64,000 nt of DNA from Thermoplasmatales archaeon (lineage in GTDB: Archaea > Thermoplasmatota > Thermoplasmata > Thermoplasmatales > Thermoplasmataceae): contig JACWAH010000010.1 in assembly GCA_014874365.1 (NCBI GenBank), positions 1 to 64,000 of the forward strand. Direction: 5' to 3'. The notes below the pieces were generated by a model, which was given only the letters and a program-made list of their open reading frames with translations, searched no databases and was not told the origin of the DNA. The first letter of the stretch is position 1. Every line of letters begins with the position of its first letter. The position numbers and the translations under genes were made by a program. Shown here one piece after another: positions 24,284 through 34,948 of this stretch.

Positions 24284-27200
24284 TCAACTCTTCGGATCCA
24301 TCACGTAAAGATTGCCATCCGGGTCATCCATCAGCACAATGCCGCCGCCTTTTATGGACTCCCTTAGAACTCTCTTGAATGCGACCCTGTTGTGGCCCTG
24401 TCTTCTGCTGTCTCTTGAAATGTCCCTGAGCAGCTTTCCCCTTGATGAGAAGATTATGCTGCGTATCCCAGCCTCGGACTTATCACCAGCAAACATGTAA
24501 AGCAATCCCCATGCAGACAAACCCGCGAGTGGCGCCACCAGGGCAAGATAGCCATAGTTGTAAATCGCGAGATCGGTCACAGTTTCCTTTCCATCAAAGA
24601 TTACTATCATCTCGACTGAATTCTTCCCGACGGGAAGATCTACGCGGATGGAAGTCCCATTTCCGGCCCTGTGGCCGTTAACCATCCAGTGTACCTGCAC
24701 TTCAGGAGTTACAGTGCCGGATAAGCCTGCAGAAAAACTCCAGAAGGAAAAGATGCTGCTCGCTGATATTGCGGCAGAAACAACGTTTGTGTAATACAAA
24801 TCCTGGATGGCAACCTGCTGGGAAGAGTTTGAATTACTGCATTTATCCGTTGCCAGAAGGGTGAAGTTGAAATAACCATTTGAAGTAAAACTGACGGAGA
24901 TACTTCCATTCAGCGTGGAATAATTACCTACTGCGATGCCATTGCGTGAAAGAGTAATCGATGAGAGATTGATCGGATCTGAGACTGAATAGCTCAGCAG
25001 GTCTGACGGGCTTTCTATAACAGTCTCCTTTTGAGCAGTCAGCGTAATGACGGGCAAAAGATTGAATGCAGTGATTTTTACGACAGTGGAATTTTCATTT
25101 CCAGTCAATGATGTAATGGTTGCATTGAGGGAATAGATCGTATCCATGAAAGGGAGGGTAAACGGGAAGATTCCCCCTTCACTGCTCTCGTTGAGATAAT
25201 ACTGGCCATCGGAAAGATTCAGGGAATAATAATACCCGAATGGCAGGAAAATTGTAAATTCAGTGGAATTGGTATAAAGTTCACTTAAAACGGGAGGTAT
25301 AGAAGGTATGGTGTTGTTCACCTCAAAGTCATATTCCGATATGCTGTAAGTCCCGCTTTCCGATGAAGCGTTAAGGATGATGCTGTAATTTCCATTATTG
25401 AAGAAGAGCGGGTTTCGAGCAGTGAAAGTGACGTTGACGGAATCAGTAAAGTTTTCGCTGAATTCTGTAACACCTTCGCGCGTGACCCTCATGTTTATGT
25501 TTCCAGTAATGTTTGTTGAAGCCTCTATCACAAGCGTGTGATTATTCGAATTCCCGAAGAAAGAATAGTATTCTCCGGCAGGAGCGGTAAAACTGAGAAG
25601 CGGAGGATAATCTATTCGTGTGACATTTGCATCCAGGAGCGCAACCGTAACTCCCGAGATGGATTCGGCAGAAATCAGTATATTATTGCTCCCCTCTGAA
25701 AACTGGATGGTGGTGCTGTTCCGGAAAAGAACATGTGGAACCGAATTGACCGTGACTGTGTAATAAGATGCCCAGGACAGGTTTGTCCATTTAACTTCCT
25801 GGGAACTCACCGCAACGTATCCTGCCTGAAGATTGCAGGAGAAATTGTCGGTGTAAAGGATTACAGCGTCATAGAAATATGTATATTGAAAAACAGTGCC
25901 GTAGTAATCAGAGAAGGTGAAATTAAGTGAAATGTTTCCAGAAATGTTGGAGTCTGAAAAGGTAATGTTTCCATCGGCTGGAACACTCTCTGTTACACCT
26001 GAAAAGGTTGCCGATGCACTTGCGATCAGCCAGGGTTCAGAAACATTGTAATAAATCTCCGTGCCAGCCGACAGGTATGAGTGATTTGTCCGGGAGACCG
26101 TGAAAACAGGATAATAGTTGTCAACTACAATTGACACGATTTGGGAATGTTCAAACCCCTGTTCGCTGGTAACATTGAATTCTCCAGTATAATTCCCCGA
26201 TGGGATGTTTGAGGCCATAATTTGCAGGGAGTCCCCTGTCGTGCTGAATGAATGCCCGTTGAACGAAAGCGTCCCCAGGAACGGAGAAGTGCTGTTTATC
26301 GTGAAGTTCTGTGAATCATTTCCCCTGATATGGATTGAAGCAGGGAAACTGACGGACATACCTCCGGTTATAATCCCGCCCGGTCCAGTGCGCATTACAG
26401 CTATCTCTGAACCATACACAGCGATGGTCATATCACCCTGATCAGTTCCAGCTACAGCAGTCAATGAAGATCCGCCAGAAGAGAAGGGAATGAAGTCCAG
26501 AGATGAAAAGGTAAATCCTCCGGATGAAGAAAAGAGTTCTTGCGTACCTGCCAAAGGAATGATTTCCCCCATGCCGGAAAAAAAGAGGGTACCATTGAAT
26601 TCATAAGCCAGAGAATTGTAGGACTGATTTCTCTGGGACAGGAGGAACGCCGACGAAAGATTGCCGTTTGAAACCATGGTTTTGAGGACGGTGATATTTT
26701 CACCAAATTCCATTGCTGGAAAGGTGTAATTTTGCACAGTCAAAACGCCAGAATCGTTCAGCTTAGCAATCGATTCCGACGAGAAGTTTGACAGGATCGC
26801 GCTGAATTCGCCCTGATTCGAGGTGGTTGAGATGATTGTGTAATTATGAAGGTAAAAAGGGATTGTGGTATTCCCCAGAGGCTTGAAACTATAGGAGAAT
26901 ATCATCACGCTGGCCGGACTGAATGCCACAAAGCCACTATCCCTGCCGAATATTATGCTGGAACCAGCTATGGAACCGTTGTAGCTGTGCACAGTATAAC
27001 TGAGGTTGTTTTCAACAGAAACGAGATGGCTCCCGGTTAATCCGGAAAACAGGAAATAGGCAGTGCCATTATGGAGAAAAGATCCAACTGGACTGTATTC
27101 ATTTCCCGTTAAGCTTGCTCCCGTAATCCTGAAGAATGTCATATTTTCGTAATTGAACCCAAACACCGATCCATTATAGCATGGAATCAAAATTGTATTC

Positions 27201-28024
27201 ATCTCAGGCCGCAGCAAACTTTCGTTCCAGGAAGCCTCCTTAACCATCCAGCCAGGTATCTGGGAAAAGATCTCAGATGGTGTTTCAGCTCCAGCAATAA
27301 AAGCGTAACTGTAATCCCGATGCAATGAAATTTGATAGACTGTCAGGTTTGAAATCTCCCCTCCGATTAACACGGAAGTGTTACCTGAAAAGTTCGCTCC
27401 TGGAATGCTTACGGGAAGGAATTCCGCGTTCCCGTATCCAAGCGTGCAATACTCTTCTGTTTGGGGAAAAGTGGAGGGGCTGAGATTGAGAGAGTCACCG
27501 TTGAACGGTATATCCCGCTCATGGTACACTATCGTAGATCCCTGGATGATCTGGGTCCTGTATCCATGAAGCGGCCCAAACCTGATTGTTGTGGAGTTTG
27601 TGGAAGTGGAGTTGGAGATAAGAAGATTGTCCTCTGTGAATGCGCCATTCTGCTGGTCGCTCCAGGAGAAATTGATGTTAAGTGAGTAACCGGAAGGAAC
27701 TTTCATCGTTATATTGAGGAATGAGGCAACGCTTAGGGAATCCGTAAGCACATTTAACCCGTTCATTCCTTCAAAATCCTGCACTGAATAACTTATGTTG
27801 CTTCCGCCGGAAGTATTGAAGGTAATCCAGCTGTTGTTGGACGGCAAACTACCCACAGCCATGTTTGAGAAATCATAAACGAAAGCCTGCTGGCTTAGAC
27901 CCAGGAAATGGTTCTGGGTCATTGTATTATCTGCTCCCGCCTGCGGGAAAACCATCACTACAAGCAATGCCATAAGCAGGAACTGTAATTTCACGAACGG
28001 TAAACGCCAGGTATTACTAGTCAT
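24284..28024 (-). CDS. Very large anchored surface protein, 1246 aa
   Basis: A signal peptide (about 12-31, LQFLLMALLVVMVFPQAGA) precedes some 1140 extracytoplasmic residues that are extremely rich in Ser, Asn, Thr, Phe and Tyr, with dozens of N-x-S/T sites. Repeated stretches are predicted to form Ig-like beta sandwiches (for example SGNYTGEFNVTSEQG and ESGTYSISEYDFEVNN). One membrane helix (about 1160-1185) is followed by an unusual basic cytoplasmic tail of about 65 residues that ends in an acidic GGGIVLMDDPDGNLYVMD. It is probably a structural or adhesive glycoprotein. It is divergent from gap. Confidence 0.82.
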   Translation of the reverse strand: MTSNTWRLPFVKLQFLLMALLVVMVFPQAGADNTMTQNHFLGLSQQAFVYDFSNMAVGSLPSNNSWITFNTSGGSNISYSVQDFEGMNGLNVLTDSLSVASFLNITMKVPSGYSLNINFSWSDQQNGAFTEDNLLISNSTSTNSTTIRFGPLHGYRTQIIQGSTIVYHERDIPFNGDSLNLSPSTFPQTEEYCTLGYGNAEFLPVSIPGANFSGNTSVLIGGEISNLTVYQISLHRDYSYAFIAGAETPSEIFSQIPGWMVKEASWNESLLRPEMNTILIPCYNGSVFGFNYENMTFFRITGASLTGNEYSPVGSFLHNGTAYFLFSGLTGSHLVSVENNLSYTVHSYNGSIAGSSIIFGRDSGFVAFSPASVMIFSYSFKPLGNTTIPFYLHNYTIISTTSNQGEFSAILSNFSSESIAKLNDSGVLTVQNYTFPAMEFGENITVLKTMVSNGNLSSAFLLSQRNQSYNSLAYEFNGTLFFSGMGEIIPLAGTQELFSSSGGFTFSSLDFIPFSSGGSSLTAVAGTDQGDMTIAVYGSEIAVMRTGPGGIITGGMSVSFPASIHIRGNDSQNFTINSTSPFLGTLSFNGHSFSTTGDSLQIMASNIPSGNYTGEFNVTSEQGFEHSQIVSIVVDNYYPVFTVSRTNHSYLSAGTEIYYNVSEPWLIASASATFSGVTESVPADGNITFSDSNISGNISLNFTFSDYYGTVFQYTYFYDAVILYTDNFSCNLQAGYVAVSSQEVKWTNLSWASYYTVTVNSVPHVLFRNSTTIQFSEGSNNILISAESISGVTVALLDANVTRIDYPPLLSFTAPAGEYYSFFGNSNNHTLVIEASTNITGNINMRVTREGVTEFSENFTDSVNVTFTARNPLFFNNGNYSIILNASSESGTYSISEYDFEVNNTIPSIPPVLSELYTNSTEFTIFLPFGYYYSLNLSDGQYYLNESSEGGIFPFTLPFMDTIYSLNATITSLTGNENSTVVKITAFNLLPVITLTAQKETVIESPSDLLSYSVSDPINLSSITLSRNGIAVGNYSTLNGSISVSFTSNGYFNFTLLATDKCSNSNSSQQVAIQDLYYTNVVSAAISASSIFSFWSFSAGLSGTVTPEVQVHWMVNGHRAGNGTSIRVDLPVGKNSVEMIVIFDGKETVTDLAIYNYGYLALVAPLAGLSAWGLLYMFAGDKSEAGIRSIIFSSRGKLLRDISRDSRRQGHNRVAFKRVLRESIKGGGIVLMDDPDGNLYVMDPKS

Positions 28025-28078
28025 TTTTCTGGCGCATACCAGCAGGACAGGCGCATCCCATAACAGGGATCAATGTGG

Positions 28079-28085
28079 ATTTATA
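28079..28085 (+). promoter_or_regulatory. TATA-like box upstream of the gap operon
   Basis: A short TTTATAG stretch lies just upstream of the ATG at 28108. It is the only AT-rich element in the 83-bp divergent spacer with the surface-protein gene. Confidence 0.35.
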
Positions 28086-28107
28086 GGGCGAGACACTTAG
28101 GAACTGT

Positions 28108-29124
28108 ATGATAAAGGCAGGCATCAACGGATTTGGAACAATCGGCAGGAGGGTAGCTACAGCACTATCTCTGCAGGATGACATCCAGGTCATTGGGATC
28201 GCAAAGAACTCGCCGGACTACGTATCTAAAATTGCTTCAACAAGATTCAACCTGTACGTGCCAGATGCTGAAAAACTGGTGGAATTTGAAAAAGCAGGGC
28301 TGAAACCAAAGGGCACATTTGAAGATCTGATGAGGGATTCCGATATCATCATCGACTGCACACCGGAGGGCATGGGAAAGCAAAACCTGGGAAAATATAA
28401 GAAAGGAAATGTAAGCGCGATTTTCCAGGGCGGCGAGGAAAAAGAAGTTGCGGAAGCCAGTTTCAATTCTTATGCAAATTTCGATGAGTCCATTGGGAAG
28501 AAATTCGTCAGGGTTGTTTCATGCAATACAACCGGTTTAGCACGGACACTTTCCCCGCTTGCTTCCATGTTTGGGATAGAGAGAATCGATGCCACCCTTA
28601 TCAGGAGGGCCACCGACCAGAATGACAGCAGGAAAGGGCCAATTAATGCGGTGGAACCCAGCCTCAAGATTCCGTCCCATCACGCGGAGGACCTCAGGAC
28701 GGTGATGGGACCGGTGGAAGTGGATACCATAGCGATCAAGGTTCCAACTACCCTTATGCATGTGCATGTTGTTCAGGCCGTACTCAAGAAAAATGCTGAA
28801 AAGAAAGACATCCTGGATGCCTGGGAAAATCGAAGGAGGATAATGCTGGTGAGCGGTAAAGACGGCAGGTCATCCACGGCACAGCTGATGGACATGGCAA
28901 GAGAGCTTGGGCGGGACAGGTCTGATTTATATGAGATACCGGTCTGGAAGGAGAGCATTACAGTTACAGGAAACAAAGTTAGATATATCCAGGCTGTTCA
29001 TCAGGAGAGCGACGTTATACCAGAAAACGTCGATGCAGTCAGGGCAATGCTGAAAATGAACAGCAGCAGGGATTCCATAGAAAAAACTGACAGATCTCTG
29101 GGGATAAAGGGAACGGTGGTATAG
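28108..29124 (+). CDS. gap: Glyceraldehyde-3-phosphate dehydrogenase, archaeal type II
   Basis: It oxidises glyceraldehyde 3-phosphate to 1,3-bisphosphoglycerate with NAD(P), or works in the gluconeogenic direction. The 338 residues show the archaeal form: [14 protein letters not shown] at the N terminus, then [11 protein letters not shown] with the catalytic Cys139, and RRATDQND and [10 protein letters not shown] near the phosphate sites. It is the first gene of a plus-strand series. The radA TTG follows only two bases after its stop, so the genes share a transcript. Confidence 0.95.
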   Translation: MIKAGINGFGTIGRRVATALSLQDDIQVIGIAKNSPDYVSKIASTRFNLYVPDAEKLVEFEKAGLKPKGTFEDLMRDSDIIIDCTPEGMGKQNLGKYKKGNVSAIFQGGEEKEVAEASFNSYANFDESIGKKFVRVVSCNTTGLARTLSPLASMFGIERIDATLIRRATDQNDSRKGPINAVEPSLKIPSHHAEDLRTVMGPVEVDTIAIKVPTTLMHVHVVQAVLKKNAEKKDILDAWENRRRIMLVSGKDGRSSTAQLMDMARELGRDRSDLYEIPVWKESITVTGNKVRYIQAVHQESDVIPENVDAVRAMLKMNSSRDSIEKTDRSLGIKGTVV

Positions 29125-29126
29125 AA

Positions 29127-30131
29127 TTGGCTGAAAAGAAAAAGGAAGAAAAAGTGGATAATGAGGAAAAAGAGGTGCAGAAACAGATCACGATAGACGA
29201 TCTTCCGGGAGTCGGGGAAGCAACTGCAGAAAAACTGCGGGAATCCGGGTATGAAGATATGATGACCCTTGCTGTCGCTTCTCCAAAAGACCTTGCTCAG
29301 GTTAGCGGAATTGCAGAAGGCATTGCCTCAAAGATCATCGGCGCGGCGAGAAAGGCTGCTGATGTAGGCAACTTCGAAACAGGCGAGGAAATAATGGAAA
29401 GGAGGAGGGGAGTGACCAAGCTCACCACAAGCAGCAAGGCTCTGAACGATCTCCTCGGCGGAGGAATTGAAACACAGGCGATATCTGAATTCTACGGTGA
29501 GTTCGGATCAGGGAAAACGCAGATAATGCACCAGCTAGCTGTCGACGCAACAATGCCGGTTGAGAAGGGCGGCTTTGGAAGCCATGTGCTTATGATCGAT
29601 ACGGAGAACACCTTCAGGCCTGAGAGAATTGTGCAGATGTCCAAGGCGAAAGGACTCGATCCGGAAGAAGTGCTCAAGTCAATACATGTTGCAAGAGCTT
29701 ACAATTCCCATCACCAGATACTGCTCGGAGAAAAGGCTGCTGAACTTACAAAAGAATTCCCCATCCGGCTCCTCATAGTCGATTCGCTCACTGCGCACTT
29801 CAGGTCCGAGTACATGGGGAGAGGAACGCTTTCAGAAAGACAGCAGCTGCTCAACAGGCACATGCATGATCTCCTGAAATTCGGCACGATTTTCAACGCT
29901 GCAGTTGCAGTGACAAACCAGGTAACCGCCAGGCCGGATGTATTCTTTGGAGATCCAACCGCGCCCATAGGAGGCAACATTGTCGGGCATACTGCGACTT
30001 TCAGGGTATATCTCAGGAAAAGCAAGGCGGGCAAGAGGATAGCGAGACTGGTGGATTCCCCTTACCTGCCCGAAGGAGAAGCCGTTATACAGGTATCAGA
30101 GGACGGAATCAGCGACATAGAGGCTGCCTGA
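29127..30131 (+). CDS. radA: DNA repair and recombination protein RadA
   Basis: The archaeal RecA/Rad51 recombinase that forms filaments on single-stranded DNA and pairs homologous strands. The 334 residues have a charged start, a helix-hairpin-helix domain ([15 protein letters not shown], about 22-80), Walker A GEFGSGKT (124-131), Walker B LLIVDSLT, and loop segments TNQVTARPD and PIGGNIVGH. The start codon is TTG, two bases after gap. Linkage with the ACT-domain gene and XPD suggests a stable housekeeping operon. Confidence 0.97.
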   Translation: MAEKKKEEKVDNEEKEVQKQITIDDLPGVGEATAEKLRESGYEDMMTLAVASPKDLAQVSGIAEGIASKIIGAARKAADVGNFETGEEIMERRRGVTKLTTSSKALNDLLGGGIETQAISEFYGEFGSGKTQIMHQLAVDATMPVEKGGFGSHVLMIDTENTFRPERIVQMSKAKGLDPEEVLKSIHVARAYNSHHQILLGEKAAELTKEFPIRLLIVDSLTAHFRSEYMGRGTLSERQQLLNRHMHDLLKFGTIFNAAVAVTNQVTARPDVFFGDPTAPIGGNIVGHTATFRVYLRKSKAGKRIARLVDSPYLPEGEAVIQVSEDGISDIEAA

Positions 30132-30137
30132 ACCGGG

Positions 30138-30656
30138 ATGGATTTCTGGAAGTATCTGGACAGGAAATTTCAACGTGGCCCGTCACAGTTGCAGGCAATA
30201 CGGGCACTTATTTCCAACGGCATCAGCGTTAGGCAGGAAGCGGAGGCGATAAAATTCTATTCCGGGAACATCGAGATCAAGTCCAATGCCGTCGCCAGAG
30301 GGCTGAATACTGACAGGAGGGTTATTGTTGAGCTATCTAGAAAGATCGTGGAGGATGAAGTTCTTTCTGGGATATTTGAAAAGTTGAGGCCACTTCCAAA
30401 CTTTGGTGCCGCAAGTTCTGATCTTGGATACGGGGCAATTGAGATTATTCCCGTTTCCGCAAATACCCCAGGTATAGTAGCAGGAGTGCTTGGAATAATA
30501 GCCCGCAATGGCATCAACGTTCGACAGGTTATTGTTGACGATCCTGAAATAAACAGTGACCCCAGGGCAGTAATTGTTACCGATAAGCCGATTGATCCCT
30601 CCCTCCTGCCTGAAATCAGGCTGGTAAACGGGGTGAAGGCAGTGGTACTCCTGTAA
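30138..30656 (+). CDS. ACT-domain regulator with N-terminal HTH-like region (COG2150-like)
   Basis: The 172 residues comprise an N-terminal helical part of about 90 residues (GISVRQEAEAIKFYSG, AVARGLNTDRRVIVELSRK) resembling a winged-helix half, and a C-terminal ACT domain (IIPVSANTPGIVAGVLGIIARNG, RAVIVTD). Such proteins are predicted amino-acid-responsive regulators in archaea. It sits six bases after radA and two bases before the helicase gene. Its ligand is unknown. Confidence 0.8.
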   Translation: MDFWKYLDRKFQRGPSQLQAIRALISNGISVRQEAEAIKFYSGNIEIKSNAVARGLNTDRRVIVELSRKIVEDEVLSGIFEKLRPLPNFGAASSDLGYGAIEIIPVSANTPGIVAGVLGIIARNGINVRQVIVDDPEINSDPRAVIVTDKPIDPSLLPEIRLVNGVKAVVLL

Positions 30657-30658
30657 AA

Positions 30659-32557
30659 ATGGCTGAAGGAATCGCAAACCTGCTGGAAAACAATGAACTC
30701 CCGCTGAGGTCATACCAGAAAGAATCTATACAATTTATCCTGAAGACCCTTGAAAAGAAGAACGCTGCGCTGCTGGAGGCGCCCACCGGGTCAGGAAAGA
30801 CTATAATTGCCCTTCTTGCAGCGATACAGTATGCCAGGCCGAGAAACATGAAGATTCTTTACCTGACGAGGACAAACACCCAACAGGAGGGAGTCTTCAG
30901 GGATCTAAAAAAATTGTCAGGCCTGATAAAAGTCAGGGTTGCCCCTATACAGGGGAGGCAGAATATGTGCCTCCTTTACAGGGATATTGAGGATGAGAAA
31001 GATTACGGTTCAGAAGCACTTTCCAAATTCTGCACGCACAGGAAAAACCTTGTAAGGGAGGGAAAACAGGATGCGTGCAGATTCTTCAACAACAGGATCG
31101 GAACTAAGGAAACAGAATCAAAGATTCTTACAGAATACCTCTCGGCGGAAGAACTGAATGAATATGGCCGGGAAAATGTCATCTGCCCCTACGAAGCCAT
31201 CAAAGCATCACTGAAGAATGCGGAACTTGTGGTAGCACCTTATGCTTATTTTCTTAACTACGGGATTGCAGAAAGATTCCTGAGCCAATGGGGTATAGAG
31301 AGATCAGAACTGCTGCTGATACTGGACGAGGCGCATAACCTTCCTGAACTTGCAAGGAATGTTGCCTCCTTTACGATCAGCCAGAAATCGGTTGATCTGG
31401 CAGAAACAGAGATAAGGAAACATGGCGATCCGGAACTGGTCAAGGGAATTCATGCCTCAGATCTTACGGAATTCATCAGGGATTCCCTCGTCGTAATGAA
31501 AAGGGATAACCTGAATGAGGCTGATGAGATGAGGATTTCCCACACTGAATTCATGGATAATCTCATGATGGTCGCGAAGAAATCCACGAAGGAGATTCAT
31601 GGTATGTTCGTGGATCTGGACATTCTTGGAGAAAGCGTGGCTTTGAAAATGGAAAAGGAAGGGCGTATCCCAAGATCAAGCATCCTGTCACTGACCAGCA
31701 GGCTGTTTGCGCTGGAGGAAATGAACGAGGATCTATTCATAAGCGTCATCTCAAAGGAGAAAGGAGCATCGCTATCGGCGATGTGCCTGGATCCTTCCAC
31801 CGTGCTGGCTCCTCTCAGGGATTCAAAGTCAATTCACATCTCAGGGACTCTCAGGCCAATGGAATCATACAAAAGAATAACCGGATTTGAAGATTCAGAT
31901 CAAAAGGTGATTAACGACGTTTTCCCGCCGGAGAATCATCTTGTTCTCTACAGCGACGATATTTCCACTAAATTTGACTCCTTCGATGAGATGGAAGCTG
32001 AAAGAATGAGAATCCTCATTGAAAAAATCATAGAAACGGTCAGGAAAAAGTGCATTGTCTTCTTTCCTTCTCATGCCGTAATGGAAAAAGTCTCATCGCC
32101 CGGGTTCAGATTCCCTTATCTTATGGAATCAAAGGAGATGAACCAGCAGGAGATGACAGATCTAATAGATGATTTCAGGATGGGCAATGAACCACTTATG
32201 GCCGTGGCGGGAGGAAGAATATCTGAAGGGCTTGACTTTCCGGGAACCCAGCTTCAGGTGGTGATTGTGGCGGGGATACCATTCCCAAAACCAGATGTGA
32301 AGCAGAAGGCACTGTACCAGCTTTATGACAAACTCTATGGAAAAGGATGGGAGATGGCGGTTACTTTTCCGGCCGCAGTAAGGATCAGGCAGGAGATTGG
32401 AAGGCTTATAAGGGGAGAAAGCGACCATGGCGTATCCATTATACTGGACAGCAGGATCACCGGATTCAGGAGATTCTTACCGGACATGAAACAATCTGAT
32501 AATCCCGGCAGCGAAGCCCTTAAATTTTTTGAAAGCAGGGACAAGGAAAATAACTGA
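30659..32557 (+). CDS. xpd: XPD/Rad3-type 5'-3' DNA helicase with Fe-S cluster
   Basis: A superfamily 2 helicase used in DNA repair. The 632 residues contain Walker A APTGSGKT (41-48). Cys104, Cys125, Cys140 and Cys176 are the expected four ligands of the 4Fe-4S cluster. The DEAH box lies at 223-226 (LILDEAHNLPE). The arch domain and the second helicase domain follow, with VAGGRISEGLDFPG and IRQEIGRLIRGE (motif VI). The length matches archaeal XPD. It is the last gene of the gap operon; a new promoter follows before 32597. Confidence 0.94.
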   Translation: MAEGIANLLENNELPLRSYQKESIQFILKTLEKKNAALLEAPTGSGKTIIALLAAIQYARPRNMKILYLTRTNTQQEGVFRDLKKLSGLIKVRVAPIQGRQNMCLLYRDIEDEKDYGSEALSKFCTHRKNLVREGKQDACRFFNNRIGTKETESKILTEYLSAEELNEYGRENVICPYEAIKASLKNAELVVAPYAYFLNYGIAERFLSQWGIERSELLLILDEAHNLPELARNVASFTISQKSVDLAETEIRKHGDPELVKGIHASDLTEFIRDSLVVMKRDNLNEADEMRISHTEFMDNLMMVAKKSTKEIHGMFVDLDILGESVALKMEKEGRIPRSSILSLTSRLFALEEMNEDLFISVISKEKGASLSAMCLDPSTVLAPLRDSKSIHISGTLRPMESYKRITGFEDSDQKVINDVFPPENHLVLYSDDISTKFDSFDEMEAERMRILIEKIIETVRKKCIVFFPSHAVMEKVSSPGFRFPYLMESKEMNQQEMTDLIDDFRMGNEPLMAVAGGRISEGLDFPGTQLQVVIVAGIPFPKPDVKQKALYQLYDKLYGKGWEMAVTFPAAVRIRQEIGRLIRGESDHGVSIILDSRITGFRRFLPDMKQSDNPGSEALKFFESRDKENN

Positions 32558-32596
32558 TCTGATCTATTAAATTTGTTAATCCTATACGTTTTCTGA

Positions 32597-34420
32597 ATGG
32601 AAGGTTATTTCGTAAGTCTCGTGAGATCGGTCAGGAAGCAGATTCTTACTGGCGAGATCAAGAAATGGCTGTTCCTGGGCGTATTCATAGGAATAATTGC
32701 GGGTGTTGGTGCGCTAATCATATATTTCTCCATCGACGCTTTCACCTACCTGCTCATAGGAAAGATAGGCGGAGTGAGCATTCCGACCCTTGGCGCTGCC
32801 AACCTCTCATCCGGATTTTCGCTGCCGCCCACCACTCTTTTCATATCCCCTTCCAAGTTGCTCATACCGCTTTCAACCACCATTGGAGGCATTGCCTCTG
32901 GATTTCTTGTATACAGGTTCGCTCCTGAAACAGAGGGGCATGGGACCGATGCCGCAATAGACGCATTCCACAACAAGGCTGGACGCGTAAGGAGAAGAGT
33001 ACCAATCGTGAAGACAGTCGCTTCCGCAATAACAATAGGATCCGGAGGAAGCGCAGGAAGGGAAGGCCCTACCGCACAGATTGCTGCAGGTTTCGGATCT
33101 TTCATCGCTGATGTTTTCCACCTAAGCGACAAGGATAGAAGGATAGCAGTTTCTGCTGGAATTGGAGCCGGAATAGGGAGTATTTTCCTTGCCCCCCTGG
33201 GAGGAGCAATACTCAGTACGGAAATCCTGTACAGGAGAGATTTTGAAGTTGAAGCCTTCATACCTTCAATAATTGCGTCCGTTGTCGGATATTCAATCTT
33301 CGGCTATATATTCAATTATAAGCCATTATTCACGATACCCGGGACTTATCCCCTGGGATTCTCCAATCCGGCTTCGCTTATTGTTTACGTGATAATCGGA
33401 TTGATCGCCGGAATTGCAGGAATTTTATTCGTGAAGGGTTTCTATGGAACCGCTTCATTCTTCAAGAAACGGGTAAAGGTCCCAAACATGGTCAAACCTG
33501 CAATTGGCGGACTCGCAGTTGGGGTCATTGCAATGTATTTCCCCGAGGTCCTTGGGCTCGGGTACGGATGGATCCAGCAGATTATCTTCACTCCCCTCTA
33601 TTTCCCTCTCTGGATGCTGATACTGCTTGTATTCCTAAAGATATTGGCAACTTCGCTCACAGTGGGTTCCGGCGGATCTGGAGGTGTCTTTGCCCCCGGA
33701 ATGGTCATCGGCGGCTTCATCGGTGCTTCCATAGGGCTGGTGATACAACCTTTCTTTCCTTTCATGAGCGTACTGGAGATCACCATTGTTGGGATGATTG
33801 CCTTTTTTGGCGGGATATCGAAAGCCCCACTTTCAGTAATAATAATGGGGACGGAGATGACGCAAAGCTACACACTGTTTCTTCCTCTTATGGTCGCTAC
33901 CATCATAGCCTATTTCATAACCGGGAAAAATGGGATTTACAGGAGCCAAGTTCCCACCCGTGCAGATTCACCTGCTCACAAATACGAATACGAGAGGCCC
34001 ATACTGGATAGCATAACCGTCCGGGAGGCCATGAAGAGGGACTATCTTTGGGTAGACGTCTCTGCAACGATTAATGAAGTGATGCTGAAGATTAGGGAGA
34101 GCAAGACCAAGAATGCAGTGGTTGCCAGCTCTGGCAGGCTTATGGGGCTGGTATCCATAGACTCATTCAGGGAAGGTGATCCCAATGCAAAGCAGGTTTC
34201 CGACATAATGGACCCATCACCGCTGACAATCAGCGAGAAAGATTCCGTGCACCAGGCTCTGGAGAAACTCGTGAAGAGCGATCAGGGAAAACTTGTGGTA
34301 ACGAAGGATGGGGATCCCCAGGCGGTAGTGGGAACAATAGGTCTTTCAGAAATAGCAGATGCATACAACATGGAGATCAGGCGTATAAGAGAGATACAGC
34401 TCAGGCAGGGTGGTGGATAG
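32597..34420 (+). CDS. ClC-family anion channel/transporter with C-terminal CBS pair
   Basis: The 607 residues hold a ClC membrane domain (about 25-450) with SGGSAGREGPTAQ, in which Glu156 of GREGP is the gating glutamate, and a matching second motif GSGGSGGVFAPGM. Two CBS domains (about 475-600) likely bind adenine nucleotides and regulate gating. A gating Glu is present in both channels and proton-coupled exchangers, so which it is remains open. In an acidophile, proton/chloride exchange would be useful. A TATA-like TATTAAATTTG (32573-32583) precedes the start. Its end overlaps the GNAT gene. Confidence 0.9.
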   Translation: MEGYFVSLVRSVRKQILTGEIKKWLFLGVFIGIIAGVGALIIYFSIDAFTYLLIGKIGGVSIPTLGAANLSSGFSLPPTTLFISPSKLLIPLSTTIGGIASGFLVYRFAPETEGHGTDAAIDAFHNKAGRVRRRVPIVKTVASAITIGSGGSAGREGPTAQIAAGFGSFIADVFHLSDKDRRIAVSAGIGAGIGSIFLAPLGGAILSTEILYRRDFEVEAFIPSIIASVVGYSIFGYIFNYKPLFTIPGTYPLGFSNPASLIVYVIIGLIAGIAGILFVKGFYGTASFFKKRVKVPNMVKPAIGGLAVGVIAMYFPEVLGLGYGWIQQIIFTPLYFPLWMLILLVFLKILATSLTVGSGGSGGVFAPGMVIGGFIGASIGLVIQPFFPFMSVLEITIVGMIAFFGGISKAPLSVIIMGTEMTQSYTLFLPLMVATIIAYFITGKNGIYRSQVPTRADSPAHKYEYERPILDSITVREAMKRDYLWVDVSATINEVMLKIRESKTKNAVVASSGRLMGLVSIDSFREGDPNAKQVSDIMDPSPLTISEKDSVHQALEKLVKSDQGKLVVTKDGDPQAVVGTIGLSEIADAYNMEIRRIREIQLRQGGG

Positions 34421-34874
34421 GCACAACGGGAACCCAAAATGGGAAATTACACAGTTCAATGAAAGTTTTACGGAAAGGGTAACTGAACTGGCTAACAGGT
34501 CAATGTCAGAAACTTACAGTCCAAAGGTGATAGAAGAAATCTACCGGTCCTGGAAGGCCGGTTTTCTCCTCTTAATGAATGGAAGCGATCTTTCCGGGTT
34601 CATTTGTGGTTCAAAGTACAGCGGAACCGAGGCGAGGATACTCCTGCTTGCCGTCGAGTACAGTTCCAGGAGACTGGGACTTGGGTCGAAGCTGGTGGAT
34701 GCGTTCATGAATGTATGCAAGTCTGCGGGGTTTCTGAGCGTAAGGCTCGAAGTGAGGACTGACAACGATTCCGCAATTGCGTTTTACAGGAAACACGGGT
34801 TTTCCATCACCTCAACGCTGATCTATTACTACAGCGATCTATCCGACGCTTACCAGATGTGGAGAATGCTCTGA
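34410..34874 (+). CDS. GNAT-family N-acetyltransferase, RimI-like
   Basis: It transfers an acetyl group from acetyl-CoA to an amine. The 154 residues show the GNAT core: LLLAVEYSSRRLGLGSKLVDAF with the R/Q-x-x-G-x-G/A-type CoA loop, VRLEVRTDNDSAIAFYRKHGF with the N-x-x-A-x-x-F-Y pattern, and a C-terminal strand. It starts at GTG and overlaps the ClC gene by 11 bp, so it is translationally coupled. The target could be protein N termini (archaeal RimI/Ard1) or a small amine. Confidence 0.85.
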   Translation: MVDRHNGNPKWEITQFNESFTERVTELANRSMSETYSPKVIEEIYRSWKAGFLLLMNGSDLSGFICGSKYSGTEARILLLAVEYSSRRLGLGSKLVDAFMNVCKSAGFLSVRLEVRTDNDSAIAFYRKHGFSITSTLIYYYSDLSDAYQMWRML

Positions 34875-34948
34875 TTTTATCGAAGTTACTGGTAATAATT
34901 TAATAAATGGGAGTAACCGTTAAATTGTAACAGCGATCCTGTTTCAGA

